From Thalassovita litoralis (GTDB taxonomy: Bacteria > Pseudomonadota > Alphaproteobacteria > Rhodobacterales > Rhodobacteraceae): a stretch of DNA of 46,548 nucleotides. Numbering within the stretch: position 1 is the first letter of the stretch; the number at the start of each line of letters is the position of its first letter. The notes beneath the pieces were generated by a model, which saw only the letters and a program-made list of their open reading frames with translations, did no database searches and was not told the DNA's origin. Shown here one piece after another: positions 17,008 through 26,086 of the stretch. The position numbers and the translations under genes are program-made. The stretch lies in NCBI RefSeq assembly GCF_900182725.1, contig NZ_FXTO01000025.1, positions 1-46,548 of the forward strand, written 5' to 3'.

Positions 17008-17931
17008 ATGCAGTTTACGCTGAAACAGTTGCGTTACTTCGATGCGGCCCTGCGCACTGGGTCGATTGCCAAGGCGGCGCTGGAAATGAATATTTCCCAA
17101 TCTTCGATCACGGCAGCGATTGATATGCTGGAGCAATTGATCGGCGTTCCATTGTTTCGTCGGGTTCCGGCCAAAGGGATTATGCCGACAGAGGCGGGAA
17201 AGGTGGCGGGCAAACGCATAGCCGAGTTTCTGGAACAAGCGCGGGTTTTTGAAAACGATCTGTCCTCGTTATCCGGCGAACCCGAGGGCATGTTGAATCT
17301 GGGCTGCTATGCCCCGACAGCGCCGCATGTGTTGCCGCCACTGCTGAAACGGATCGCCGAGGTATATCCGGCAATCCGCATCAACCTGCGCGAAGGCGAT
17401 ATGCAGACCATTGTGGATATGTTGCACAGCGGTGCGGTTGATATGGCGCTGACCTATCGGCGCTCGACCCCGGAAACCATGCCGTTCCTGCCCCTGTTTC
17501 GAGCGCGGCCTTGGGCCTTGTTGCCCGATGTGTCGCCATTGGCACAGCAAGACGGCGTGACAATTCCGGAATTGGCGGATTTGCCGATGATCATGTTGGA
17601 TTTGGCGCGTGCTGGGGAATATTTCAGTTCCCTGTTCACCGCGCAGGGGTTAACGCCAAATATCGTGCATAGCACCAAATCGTCCTCGGTGTTGCGGGCG
17701 CTGGTTGCGGCGAATTTTGGGTATTCAATCCTGAATATTTGCAGCCCCGCCGACAGGCATGGGCAAAACGGGTATGTTGCGCGGCCTATACTGGGGCAGG
17801 TGCATGACCCGTTGTTCGGAATCGCCTATACGGCGGCGGGACAAAAATCCAAGCTGGTTCAAGTGGTTCTGGAAATTGGACGCGATTTGGAACGTTCCGG
17901 CTCCTATGAACCATTGCTGCTGCCCGAGTAG
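17008..17931 (+). CDS. LysR-family transcriptional regulator
   Basis: This protein of about 307 residues starts MQFTLKQLRYFDAALRTGS with a winged helix-turn-helix (IAKAALEMNISQSSITAAIDMLEQLIG, residues ~19-45) followed by the LysR substrate-binding domain. The ATG at 17008 has AGGGG seven bases before it and is a better start than the ATG at 17002. It is divergent from the amidohydrolase with a 97-base spacer and lies just upstream of the importer genes, so it most likely senses the imported compound or its product and controls both sides. The ligand is unknown. Confidence 0.9.
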   Translation: MQFTLKQLRYFDAALRTGSIAKAALEMNISQSSITAAIDMLEQLIGVPLFRRVPAKGIMPTEAGKVAGKRIAEFLEQARVFENDLSSLSGEPEGMLNLGCYAPTAPHVLPPLLKRIAEVYPAIRINLREGDMQTIVDMLHSGAVDMALTYRRSTPETMPFLPLFRARPWALLPDVSPLAQQDGVTIPELADLPMIMLDLARAGEYFSSLFTAQGLTPNIVHSTKSSSVLRALVAANFGYSILNICSPADRHGQNGYVARPILGQVHDPLFGIAYTAAGQKSKLVQVVLEIGRDLERSGSYEPLLLPE

Positions 17932-18059
17932 CATTCGGCTTGTTTCCGCTAAAAAATGTAAAAACAGACAACACAAAACCCGGTTTTCTGGGGCAATCCG
18001 CACGGTTAGCGTGATTGAATAACCATAAATAACCAAAAAACGAACCGGGAGACTGACCT

Positions 18060-19616
18060 ATGAAACTCATGACACGCCTGATGGGCGCGGCAGCTATCGC
18101 TGTATCTGCCCTGTCCTCGGCACCAGCCATCGCCGAAGGTGGAACGCTGGTGATTGCTTCGACGCAGGTGCCGCGCCATTTGAACGGTGCGGTGCAATCG
18201 GGGATCGCCACCGCTGTTCCCAGCACGCAAATTTTTGCATCTCTGCTGCGCTATGATACCGATTGGACCCCGCAGCCCTATCTGGCGCAAAGCTGGGAAA
18301 CCTCTGCGGATGGGAAAAGCGTGACCTTGCATCTGGTGCAAAACGCGACCTTCCACGATGGCACCCCTGTTACATCGGCGGATGTGGCGTTTTCGATCAT
18401 GACGATCAAGGCAAACCACCCGTTCAAATCCATGTTTGCCCCGGTCGAAGCCGTGGAAACCCCGGACGCCCATACGGCTGTCATCAAGCTGAGCCAACCG
18501 CACCCGGCATTGTTGCTGGCGTTGTCGCCTGCGCTGGCACCGATCCTGCCCAAACATGTCTATGGTGACGGACAAGACCCGAAATCCCACCCGGCCAATG
18601 CGGCCCCCGTGGGGTCCGGTCCCTTTATGCTGGAAGAGTTTACCCCCGGCGAAGCGATTGTGCTGAAGAAAAACCCCAACTTCTTTATCGACGGTCGCCC
18701 GAAACTGGATGAAATCATCATTCGCATCATCAAAGACCCTTCGGCGCTGTTGATCGCGATGGAAAACGGCGAGGCCGACATGTACCCTTACATGGCGGGC
18801 AGTCAGGAATTCAAACGGCTGGAAAAAGTCGACAGCCTGACCATCACCGATCAGGGCTATGCCGGGATTGGCCCGATTAGCTGGCTGGCCTTTAATACCG
18901 CATCACCGAAATTGTCAGACCCGCGCGTGCGGCAGGCGATTGCCTATGCCGTGGATCGCAATTTCATCACCAAGGCACTGCACCGTGGGGTGTCTAAACC
19001 ACAGCGCAGTCCGATCATCGAAAGCTCGCCCTTCTTTGATGAAACGATCCCGGCCTATGATGTGGATCTGGACAAGGCCAAGGCGCTGATGGCCGAGGCA
19101 GGTTTTGCCGATGGTATGGACCTGACGATTGATTTCATTCCCGGCTCAAAAGAACAGCAGCAATCGGTTGCGGAATATATGAAATCGCAGCTGAAAAAGA
19201 TCGGTATCAATATCGAAGTCCGCGCAGCCCCCGATTTCCCGACATGGGCGGGGCGTGTCGGGGGACATGATTTTGAACTGTCGATGGATATTGTGTTCAA
19301 CTGGGGCGACCCGGTGATTGGCGTGCATCGCACCTATCTGTGTTCAAATATCAAAAAGGGCGTGATCTGGTCCAACACCCAAAGCTATTGCAACGATCAG
19401 GTGGATAGCCTGCTGAATGCAGCGGCGGTCGAACTGGACCCGGCAAAGCGCAAGGCGATGTATGCTGAATTCCAGCAAATCGTGGCAACCGATATGCCGG
19501 TCTACTGGATCAATGCGCTGCCGTATCACACGGCCTATAACAAAAAGCTGAAGAACCCGCCGGTGGGTATCTGGGGACCAATGCACCCGATGGATACCCT
19601 GGAATGGGCCGAGTGA
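18060..19616 (+). CDS. Oligopeptide-type ABC importer, periplasmic substrate-binding protein
   Basis: This 518-residue family 5 (DppA/OppA-like) solute-binding protein has a signal peptide MKLMTRLMGAAAIAVSAL ending after AIA (about residue 25). Family features include LAQSWETSADGKSVTLHL (~75-92), FHDGTPVTSADVAFS (~98-112), GSGPFMLEEF (~187-196) and DPRVRQAIAYAVDR (~290-303). It binds peptides or other amide-containing molecules in the periplasm and delivers them to the permeases. GGGAGA, about ten bases before the ATG, serves as ribosome binding site. It opens a five-gene set with two permeases and two ATPases. Substrate is unresolved; the adjacent amidohydrolase suggests an amide or N-acyl compound. 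Confidence 0.92.
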   Translation: MKLMTRLMGAAAIAVSALSSAPAIAEGGTLVIASTQVPRHLNGAVQSGIATAVPSTQIFASLLRYDTDWTPQPYLAQSWETSADGKSVTLHLVQNATFHDGTPVTSADVAFSIMTIKANHPFKSMFAPVEAVETPDAHTAVIKLSQPHPALLLALSPALAPILPKHVYGDGQDPKSHPANAAPVGSGPFMLEEFTPGEAIVLKKNPNFFIDGRPKLDEIIIRIIKDPSALLIAMENGEADMYPYMAGSQEFKRLEKVDSLTITDQGYAGIGPISWLAFNTASPKLSDPRVRQAIAYAVDRNFITKALHRGVSKPQRSPIIESSPFFDETIPAYDVDLDKAKALMAEAGFADGMDLTIDFIPGSKEQQQSVAEYMKSQLKKIGINIEVRAAPDFPTWAGRVGGHDFELSMDIVFNWGDPVIGVHRTYLCSNIKKGVIWSNTQSYCNDQVDSLLNAAAVELDPAKRKAMYAEFQQIVATDMPVYWINALPYHTAYNKKLKNPPVGIWGPMHPMDTLEWAE

Positions 19617-19681
19617 TCTGACGCTGACGGGCAGGGTGATCCCGCGCGGATCGTCCTGCCCCCTGACTTTTCGGACATGTG

Positions 19682-20659
19682 ATGAACGCATCTTTTTTGA
19701 TACGACGGCTGGGCTTTGGCCTGTTGCTGATGCTGGGCGTGGTGGTTCTGAATTTCCTTCTGATCCGCTTGGCGCCGGGCGATCCTGCGGTGGTCATCGC
19801 GGGGGAAATGGGCGGCGCGACCAAGGAAATGCTGGACAGCATCCGGCAGGAATATGGGCTGGATAAGCCGGTTCTGACGCAGCTTTGGATTTATATCTCC
19901 AATGTCGCGCAGGGTGATCTGGGGCAAAGCTATTTCTTTAATCAATCGGTGGCGGGCCTGATTGCGCATCGCGTGGGGCCAACGATCCTGCTGGTGCTGT
20001 CGGCACAGCTTTTGTCTATCGCGCTTGGGGTGTTTTTGGGGGTGATTGCGGCGCGTAAACCAAATGGCGTGATGTCGGGCTTCGTGTCGATCTTTGCCAC
20101 GATCGGCTATGCCGTTCCGGTGTTCTGGACCGGGATCATGCTGATTATCCTGTTTGCCAGCGTGCTGCCGATTTTCCCGGTGGAAGGGATGCAATCGGTA
20201 AAGCTGCGCGACGCCGGGTTTCTGGTGCAGGCGTTGGACGTGGCGCATCATCTGTTTCTTCCGGCCTTTACGCTGGCGGTGATCTATCTGGCGCAATACG
20301 CGCGGCTGTCGCGGGCCTCGATGCTAGAGGTGCTGGGATCGGATTACATCCGCACGGCCCGCGCCAAGGGGGCCAGTGAAAAATCGGTGCTGTTTAAACA
20401 CGCGCTGCGCAATGCGGCGCTGCCCATTTTGACGGTGGCGGGGCTGCAATTCGGCAATCTGATTTCCGGCGCATTGCTGGTGGAATCGGTGTTCAACTGG
20501 CCGGGCATGGGGCGGCTGGCCTTCGATTCCATCCTGCGCCGCGATTATCCAACCATCATGGGCGTTTTGTTCTTTGCCAGCGCGATGGTGGTGATTGCCA
20601 ATATCCTGACCGATCTGAGCTATCGCGTGGCCGATCCCAGACTGCGGGGGAAGGGCTGA
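19682..20659 (+). CDS. DppB-like ABC importer permease
   Basis: This 325-residue inner-membrane protein starts NASFLIRRLGFGLLLMLGVVVLNF, the usual DppB/OppB N-terminal helix, and has about six membrane helices. RLAPGDPA lies near residue 28, and the EAA-loop that contacts the ATPase reads DYIRTARAKGASEKSVLFKHALRNAALPI (~residues 222-250). It pairs with the DppC-like gene downstream. The ATG at 19682 is preferred over the GTG just before it. It is separated from the substrate-binding gene by 65 bases. Confidence 0.92.
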   Translation: MNASFLIRRLGFGLLLMLGVVVLNFLLIRLAPGDPAVVIAGEMGGATKEMLDSIRQEYGLDKPVLTQLWIYISNVAQGDLGQSYFFNQSVAGLIAHRVGPTILLVLSAQLLSIALGVFLGVIAARKPNGVMSGFVSIFATIGYAVPVFWTGIMLIILFASVLPIFPVEGMQSVKLRDAGFLVQALDVAHHLFLPAFTLAVIYLAQYARLSRASMLEVLGSDYIRTARAKGASEKSVLFKHALRNAALPILTVAGLQFGNLISGALLVESVFNWPGMGRLAFDSILRRDYPTIMGVLFFASAMVVIANILTDLSYRVADPRLRGKG

Positions 20660-20674
20660 TGATGACAGGGCAGA

Positions 20675-20726
20675 CTGGGGGCCAGCCCCCATACCCCCGG
20701 AGTATTTCGGGCAAGATGAAACCCAA
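20675..20726 (+). repeat. Intergenic repeat copy: hairpin plus GAGTATTT...CAAGATGAAA core
   Basis: Between the two permease genes TGGGGG (20675-20680) and CCCCCA (20685-20690) form a small hairpin, followed by GGAGTATTT (20699-20707) and GGCAAGATGAAA (20710-20721). The core closely matches the copy at 27321-27343 and shares its pattern with the copies at 25001, 34601 and 43291. Here it sits inside an operon, ending about a dozen bases before the ribosome binding site of the next gene. Confidence 0.65.
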
Positions 20727-20738
20727 GGGAGGCCGGAC

Positions 20739-21614
20739 ATGAGCGAACAGGACATCCTGAATGCCGGTGCAGAAAGCCCCGCATTAGAAGCATGGCGCAT
20801 GTTCCGCCGCAATATCCCGGCGCTGTTCGGGGTGGTCATGCTGACGGTCATTGTGGCGGCCACGCTATATGGGACATTTTTTTACAGTGGTGATCCGTTT
20901 GAAATCGTCTGGGCGCCGCATGAAGTGCCGGGGGCAACGCCGGAATTTCCGCTGGGGACGGATTATCTGGGGCGGAACATCGTGGCGGGCATGTTGACCG
21001 GCGGCGGCCCAACGCTGGCAGTGGGCGCTGCGGCGGCGGCGATTACAATGGTGATTGGGATCGCACTGGGGGCGTTGGCCGGGTATTATGGCGGCTGGGT
21101 GGATAATCTGCTGATGCGGATCACCGAGTTTTTTCAAGTGTTGCCTGCGCTGTTGTTCGCAATGGTTTTGGTGACATTGCTGGACCCGACGCTGACCACG
21201 ATTGCCTTTGCCATCGGGGTTGTCAGTTGGCCGCAAACTGCACGCCTGACACGGGCCGAGTTCCTGAAAATCAAAGAGCTGGAGTATGTCACTGCCGCTC
21301 GTGCCATCGGTGCGCGAAACAAGCGGATCATTTGGCGGGTTATCCTGCCCAATGCGATGCCGCCGCTGATCGTGTCGGCAACGCTGACCATCGGGGTGGC
21401 CATCCTGTTCGAAGCAGGCCTGTCCTTTTTGGGGCTGGGCGATCCCAACACGATGAGCTGGGGCCTGATGATCGGCGCGAACCGGGATTACATATTGGAC
21501 GCGTGGTGGCCCGTGACCTTTCCGGGGGTGGCCATTTTCTGCACCGTTTTTGCCGTGTCGCTGATCGGTGACGGGCTGAACGACGCCTTCAACCCGAAAT
21601 TGAGGGAAAGATGA
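20739..21614 (+). CDS. DppC-like ABC importer permease
   Basis: This 291-residue inner-membrane protein has an N-terminal cytoplasmic segment ending WRMFRRNIPALFG, about six membrane helices, the periplasmic stretch FPLGTDYLGRNIVAGMLTGG typical of DppC/OppC, and the EAA-loop EYVTAARAIGARNKRIIWRVILPNAMPPLIV. It forms the channel with the DppB-like permease. A strong ribosome binding site (GGGAGG) precedes the ATG. Its stop overlaps the start of the first ATPase gene (ATGA), showing tight coupling. Confidence 0.93.
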   Translation: MSEQDILNAGAESPALEAWRMFRRNIPALFGVVMLTVIVAATLYGTFFYSGDPFEIVWAPHEVPGATPEFPLGTDYLGRNIVAGMLTGGGPTLAVGAAAAAITMVIGIALGALAGYYGGWVDNLLMRITEFFQVLPALLFAMVLVTLLDPTLTTIAFAIGVVSWPQTARLTRAEFLKIKELEYVTAARAIGARNKRIIWRVILPNAMPPLIVSATLTIGVAILFEAGLSFLGLGDPNTMSWGLMIGANRDYILDAWWPVTFPGVAIFCTVFAVSLIGDGLNDAFNPKLRER

Positions 21615-22585
21615 GCGCATTACTTCAAATCAATGATCTGCGGGTGACGTTCCGTACCCGCTATGGCGAGGTGACGGCGCTGGATTCCGTGTCCTTGCAT
21701 GTGAACGCGGGGGAAACGCTGGGCGTTGTGGGCGAATCCGGGTGCGGGAAATCCATCACGGCGCTGTCGGTGATGGGGCTGATCCCGCAACCGCCGGGCA
21801 AGATTGCGGGCGGTGAAATCCTGTTGAACGGCGAAGACCTGACCAAGGTCAGCGAAGCCCGGATGCGTGGTTTGCGTGGGTCCGAGGTGGCGATGATCTT
21901 TCAGGAGCCGATGACCAGCCTGAACCCGGTGTTTACCGTGGGCGACCAGATTGCCGAAGCCATCATGCTGCACCAAAAGGTCAGCGCCGATCAGGCGATG
22001 AAAGACGCGATTGCCCTGTTGGATCGGGTGGGGATTCCATCCCCGGACCGGCGGGCGCGGGATTTTCCGCATCAGCTATCCGGGGGGATGCGTCAGCGTG
22101 TCATGATTGCGATGGCCGTATCGTGTCGGCCCAAAGTGCTGATTGCGGATGAACCGACAACGGCGCTGGATGTAACGGTACAGGCGCAAATCTTTGACCT
22201 GCTGAATGAAATCCAACGCGATTTTGGCGCGGCGATTGTTTTGATCACGCATGACATGGGGGCAATCAGCGAAATGGCGGATCGGGTGGCGGTGATGTAT
22301 GCGGGCCGCGTGATCGAAGACGCCAGCGCCGACGATGTTCTGGATATGCCTTTGCATCCCTATGCGCGGGGGTTGATCAATTGCATCCCGAATTTGGGCC
22401 GGGATGATGACAGTTTGGCTGAAATTCCGGGCGTCGTGCCGCCCTTGCATCTGTTGGGGGCGGGATGTGCCTTTGCGGATCGCTGCGCCCATAAAGCGCC
22501 GCGCTGCGCGGTGGAAAAGCCGCTGTTGATCAATCACGGCCACCACCCGGCGGCGTGTCACGCGGTCGAGGAGGGACGCCTATGA
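21611..22585 (+). CDS. DppD-like ABC importer ATPase
   Basis: This 324-residue peripheral ATPase has Walker A GESGCGKS (residues ~41-48), the Q-loop FQEPMTSLNP, signature LSGGMRQRVMIAMA, Walker B VLIADEPTTALD and a switch His in LITHDMG. Its C-terminal extension carries the Cys motif CAFADRCAHKAPRC found in peptide and nickel importers. It works as a heterodimer with the DppF-like ATPase. The start overlaps the preceding permease stop, and its end overlaps the next gene's start. Confidence 0.94.
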   Translation: MSALLQINDLRVTFRTRYGEVTALDSVSLHVNAGETLGVVGESGCGKSITALSVMGLIPQPPGKIAGGEILLNGEDLTKVSEARMRGLRGSEVAMIFQEPMTSLNPVFTVGDQIAEAIMLHQKVSADQAMKDAIALLDRVGIPSPDRRARDFPHQLSGGMRQRVMIAMAVSCRPKVLIADEPTTALDVTVQAQIFDLLNEIQRDFGAAIVLITHDMGAISEMADRVAVMYAGRVIEDASADDVLDMPLHPYARGLINCIPNLGRDDDSLAEIPGVVPPLHLLGAGCAFADRCAHKAPRCAVEKPLLINHGHHPAACHAVEEGRL

Positions 22586-23553
22586 GCCTGCTATTGGATG
22601 TTCAGGATCTGACCGTTCGCTTTGCGCTGCCGCGTGCTGGCCTGTTTGCACCCCGTCATTATCTGGAAGCGGTCCGACAAGTGTCTTTCCAGCTAGAGGC
22701 GGGCAAGGCGCTGGGGATCGTCGGTGAATCCGGTTCGGGTAAGACAACAACGGCAATGGCCGCGATCCGCCTGACCGAGTCGTCCAGCGGTAAGGTCCTG
22801 TTCGAGGGGCAGGATTTGCTGACCCTGACGGACGAACAGATGCGCCAGCGTCGCCGGGATGTGCAACTGATCTTTCAGGATCCCTATTCATCGCTGAATC
22901 CACGGGCGCGGGTGGCTGATATCGTGCGCGAACCTATGGATTTGATGGACATCGGTACGATGGCTGAACGTCAGGCCCGCGTGGTGGAATTGTTCAAACT
23001 GGTGGGGTTGCGTCCCGATCAGTTGAACCTGTTCCCGCATCAGTTTTCCGGGGGACAACGGCAGCGGATTTCAATCGCGCGGGCGCTGACAACGAACCCC
23101 AGACTGCTGGTCTGTGACGAGCCGGTTTCCGCGCTGGATGTGGCGATTCAGGCGCAAATCCTGAACCTGCTGGCGCGGCTGAAATCGGAACTGGGCCTGT
23201 CTTATCTGTTCATCAGTCACGATCTGGGGGTGGTGCGCCATGTCTGCGATGATGTGGCCGTGATGTATCTGGGCAAGATCGTTGAAAAAGCGCCGAAAAA
23301 GGCGCTGTTCGATGCGCCGCAGCATCCCTATACGCAGGCGCTTTTGTCGGCGGCGCCGTCATTGGCGCGGCGCAAGTCGCGGGGCTATGTGCGTCCGCTG
23401 AAAATCAGCGGCGATCCTCCCAGTCCGATCAACCCGCCAAAGGGCTGTGCCTTTGCGGATCGTTGTCCGAAAGCGCAGGAGGTCTGCCGGCTGACCCAAC
23501 CTGCGTTGCAGGCGGTGGGCGATACGGATGTCGCCTGCCATTTTCCCGGCTGA
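22582..23553 (+). CDS. DppF-like ABC importer ATPase
   Basis: This 323-residue ATPase pairs with the DppD-like subunit. It has Walker A GESGSGKT (residues ~48-55), Q-loop FQDPYSSLNPR, signature FSGGQRQRISIARAL, Walker B LLVCDEPVSALD, the switch His in FISHDLG, and the C-terminal motif CAFADRCPKAQEVC. The ATG at 22582 overlaps the stop of the previous gene and is the conserved start (MSLLLDVQDLTVRF); the frame start at 22555 is not needed. It is the last gene of the importer set. Confidence 0.94.
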   Translation: MSLLLDVQDLTVRFALPRAGLFAPRHYLEAVRQVSFQLEAGKALGIVGESGSGKTTTAMAAIRLTESSSGKVLFEGQDLLTLTDEQMRQRRRDVQLIFQDPYSSLNPRARVADIVREPMDLMDIGTMAERQARVVELFKLVGLRPDQLNLFPHQFSGGQRQRISIARALTTNPRLLVCDEPVSALDVAIQAQILNLLARLKSELGLSYLFISHDLGVVRHVCDDVAVMYLGKIVEKAPKKALFDAPQHPYTQALLSAAPSLARRKSRGYVRPLKISGDPPSPINPPKGCAFADRCPKAQEVCRLTQPALQAVGDTDVACHFPG

Positions 23554-23701
23554 GGCGCGGGCAGGTGTCGCGGCGGAACCGGGCCAATCCTTAGGCATCG
23601 GCCCGGTTCTTTGACCGTTTGGTGCAATTCCGTGGTTTTGCGGAATTGACGCCGGATTGGGGGCGGATACTGTACATCGGTCGAAAGTACGGAGTTTCCC
23701 C

Positions 23702-24898
23702 ATGAGCCTTGCCAACGGTCGTTCTTATCTGGCCATTCCCGGCCCCTCGGTCATGCCAGACGCAGTTCTGCGTGCCATGCACCGCGCCGCCCCCAATATT
23801 TACGAGGGCGAATTGGTCGACATGATGGATGGGCTGACCCGCGATCTGAAACGCGTGGCCCGGACCGATCAGAGTGTTGCGATCTATATCGGCAACGGCC
23901 ATGCCGCATGGGAAGCCGCCCTGTCCAATGTCGTGGCCGCTGGCGACCGGGTGCTGGTTCCGGTGACAGGGCGGTTCGGACACGGCTGGGCAGATATGGC
24001 CGGTGGCTTGGGGTGTGATCTGCAAGTCATTGATTTTGGTCGTAAAACGCCGTTTGATCTGAACCGGGTCGAAGATGCCCTGCGTATGGATAAGGATCAC
24101 AAGATCCGGGCGGTTCTGGCGACGCATGTCGATACCTCCAGTTCTGTGCGCAATGATATTGCCGGGCTGCGCAAGGTGCTGGATGCGGTGGGGCACCCTG
24201 CGCTTTTGATGGCGGATTGCATCGCCTCGCTGGGCTGCGACCTGTTTGAAATGGATGCGTGGGGCGTGGATGTGATGGTGGCCGCCGGCCAAAAAGGGCT
24301 GATGGTGCCGCCGGGTATCAGCTTTGTTTTCTTCGGGGACCGCGCGGCAAAGCAGCGGGCGGGGATGGAACGGGTCAGCCGCTATTGGGATTGGACCCCG
24401 CGCAGCCAGCCCGAATTCTTTTTCCAGTATTTCGGGGGAACGGCCCCGACCCATCACCTGTATGGGCTGCGGACCGCATTGGATATGATTCATGCCGAAG
24501 GCATTGAGGCGGTTTGGGCGCGTCATGCCGCCCTGGCCCGTGCGATCTGGGCTGCCGCCGATGCGTGGGGGCAGGGCGGTCCGATGGAACTGAATGTGGT
24601 CAATCCGGCAGACCGCAGCCATGCGGTGACATCTTTGCGGCTGGGCGCTCCTTACGGCACGGCGCTGCGTAAATGGGTGGAAACTCAGGTGGGATTGGTG
24701 CTGGGGATCGGTCTGGGGATGTCTGAACCGGGCGATCCGGCGGGGGACGGGTTCTTCCGTATCGGCCATATGGGGCATGTGAATGCCCAAATGGTGATGG
24801 GAATGCTGGGCAGCATTCAGGCCGGGTTGATCGCGCTGGACATCCCGCATGGAAGCGGCGCACTGGAGGCCGCCGCCGGGGTCATCGCTGCGGGATAA
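23702..24898 (+). CDS. Class V PLP aminotransferase, glyoxylate type
   Basis: This 398-residue fold-type I enzyme resembles serine- or aspartate-glyoxylate aminotransferases. It opens with LAIPGPSVMPDAVLRAM, carries the glycine-rich IYIGNGHAAWEAAL (61-74), ATHVDTSSSV (140-149) and the PLP lysine Lys198 in AGQKGLM. Such enzymes transfer an amino group from serine or aspartate to glyoxylate to give glycine; the related BhcA starts the beta-hydroxyaspartate cycle, but bhcB, bhcC and bhcD are not nearby, so that role is not supported. The ATG at 23702 follows ACGGAG. It lies 148 bases after the importer genes and may process an imported amino compound. Substrate remains open. Confidence 0.82.
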   Translation: MSLANGRSYLAIPGPSVMPDAVLRAMHRAAPNIYEGELVDMMDGLTRDLKRVARTDQSVAIYIGNGHAAWEAALSNVVAAGDRVLVPVTGRFGHGWADMAGGLGCDLQVIDFGRKTPFDLNRVEDALRMDKDHKIRAVLATHVDTSSSVRNDIAGLRKVLDAVGHPALLMADCIASLGCDLFEMDAWGVDVMVAAGQKGLMVPPGISFVFFGDRAAKQRAGMERVSRYWDWTPRSQPEFFFQYFGGTAPTHHLYGLRTALDMIHAEGIEAVWARHAALARAIWAAADAWGQGGPMELNVVNPADRSHAVTSLRLGAPYGTALRKWVETQVGLVLGIGLGMSEPGDPAGDGFFRIGHMGHVNAQMVMGMLGSIQAGLIALDIPHGSGALEAAAGVIAAG

Positions 24899-25181
24899 GG
24901 GGATGATTGGAAATCAGCCTGCGCCTGCGGCGGGCAGGGGGGGCGGCCCGTTGGGCCGCCTGTTTTCTGCTCATAGTATGGTGGACAAGGCGCTGGTTGG
25001 AATTGGATATTTTTACCAAGAAAGAACAGGTGGGCGGCCCCTGTGCACCGCTGGCCGCGACTGGCTGGGGCACTGGCCGGGGCAGGGCTGCAATTGCGTT
25101 TCTTTCTGATCGAAAATACTCGAAGCGCCACATACGCCGCGTGGTACTGCCCCTGACGCATCGCCCCTGCGGTCTGCCGTG
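24899..25181 (+). repeat. Long intergenic repeat, copy A, with an inverted core downstream
   Basis: No gene is seen between the aminotransferase and the crotonase ends. The left part (24901-24962), with GAAATCAGCCT, CGCCTGCGGCGGGC and CGGCCCGTTGGGCCG, is strongly similar to 34501-34562. The core TTGGATATTTTT (25003-25014) and CCAAGAAAGAAC (25016-25027) matches copy B at 34603-34627 base for base. A related core lies in the opposite direction at 25097-25121 (minus strand GAGTATTTT, then AGAAAGAAA). The unit sits between two convergent genes and includes hairpin-forming GC arms. Confidence 0.75.
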
Positions 25182-25970
25182 TTATTTAAAATCCGGCGCC
25201 CGTTTTTGCATATTCGCCATGATTGCTTCCATTTGATGCGGTTTACCGATCAGCGCGGCCTGTTCGCGGCTTTCTTCCAGCAGCACCGCCGCCTCATCCG
25301 CGCCGCTTTCTGCGAAATCAGCCAAGCGTTTTGCCGCCCGCATGGCCGAGGGGCTTTTTTGCGCCAGGCGTCCGGCCAATTCCATCGCCGCTGCCAAGGG
25401 ATCGTCAGATAGCTCTGTGACCAACCCCATTGCCTGCGCCTCGAGCGCGCCCACGGGGTCAGCGGTATAGACAAGTTTGCGCATCACATCCGAGCGCACC
25501 AGTTTCGGCAGGACGGCCATGCCGCCCATGTCCGGGACCAATCCCCATTTCATTTCCATCACCGACAGCCGGGTATCGGGATGCGCGATTCGAATGTCGG
25601 CCCCCAAAGCCAGTTGAATGCCCCCACCAAAGGCCACGCCATGCACTGCGGCGATTACCGGAACCGGCACTTGTGTCCAAACCATGCAAACCTGCTGGAA
25701 CAGGTTGGCCGCCCCGTGGCTGCGGGGCATCAGTAGGGTTTCGGGGTCTTCGCCCGCGAATTTACCGAAATTCGACACATCCAGACCGGCGCAAAAAGCG
25801 GTGCCTTCGCCTGACAGCACCACGACTCGCACATCGTCGTTCGTTTTCAGGCTTTCGCCTGCTTCGACGATTGCTTCGATCATCGCGTTATCCAACGCAT
25901 TCATTTTATCGCCACGGGTCAGGGTCACGCGGGCAATGTGGTTTTCGATCTCTACGGATACGCGGGCCAT
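25182..25970 (-). CDS. Crotonase-family enoyl-CoA hydratase/isomerase
   Basis: This 262-residue protein has the crotonase fold motifs: the oxyanion-hole stretch GTAFCAGLDVSNF (residues ~56-68) and VIAAVHGVAFGGGIQLALGADIRIA (~101-125), then SVMEMKWGLVPDMGGMAVLPKLV (~133-155). It acts on an acyl-CoA thioester, most likely hydration or isomerisation of an enoyl-CoA. Crotonases vary in reaction, and no beta-oxidation partner is nearby, so the substrate is open. The ATG at 25970 (MARVSVEIENH) has AGGA just upstream and is preferred over 26024. It is a single gene divergent from the HisC-like gene. Confidence 0.87.
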   Translation of the reverse strand: MARVSVEIENHIARVTLTRGDKMNALDNAMIEAIVEAGESLKTNDDVRVVVLSGEGTAFCAGLDVSNFGKFAGEDPETLLMPRSHGAANLFQQVCMVWTQVPVPVIAAVHGVAFGGGIQLALGADIRIAHPDTRLSVMEMKWGLVPDMGGMAVLPKLVRSDVMRKLVYTADPVGALEAQAMGLVTELSDDPLAAAMELAGRLAQKSPSAMRAAKRLADFAESGADEAAVLLEESREQAALIGKPHQMEAIMANMQKRAPDFK

Positions 25971-26086
25971 GTCTTTTCCTCCATCATGCGGCGGCAGTAT
26001 CGTCGAAATCGGACTGATTGCCACAGAAACGTCAGGGCACGCTTAGCATCTTGCTCACGGCACCGGCTTGCGTTTATCTGGCGGCC

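Noticed and set aside
23591-24850. Minus-strand open frame of about 420 codons opposite the aminotransferase
   Set aside because: Shadow of a conserved PLP enzyme; no recognisable domain.
23702-24898. Beta-hydroxyaspartate cycle gene bhcA
   Set aside because: The protein is of the right family, but bhcB, bhcC, bhcD and the regulator are absent, and the neighbours are importer genes.
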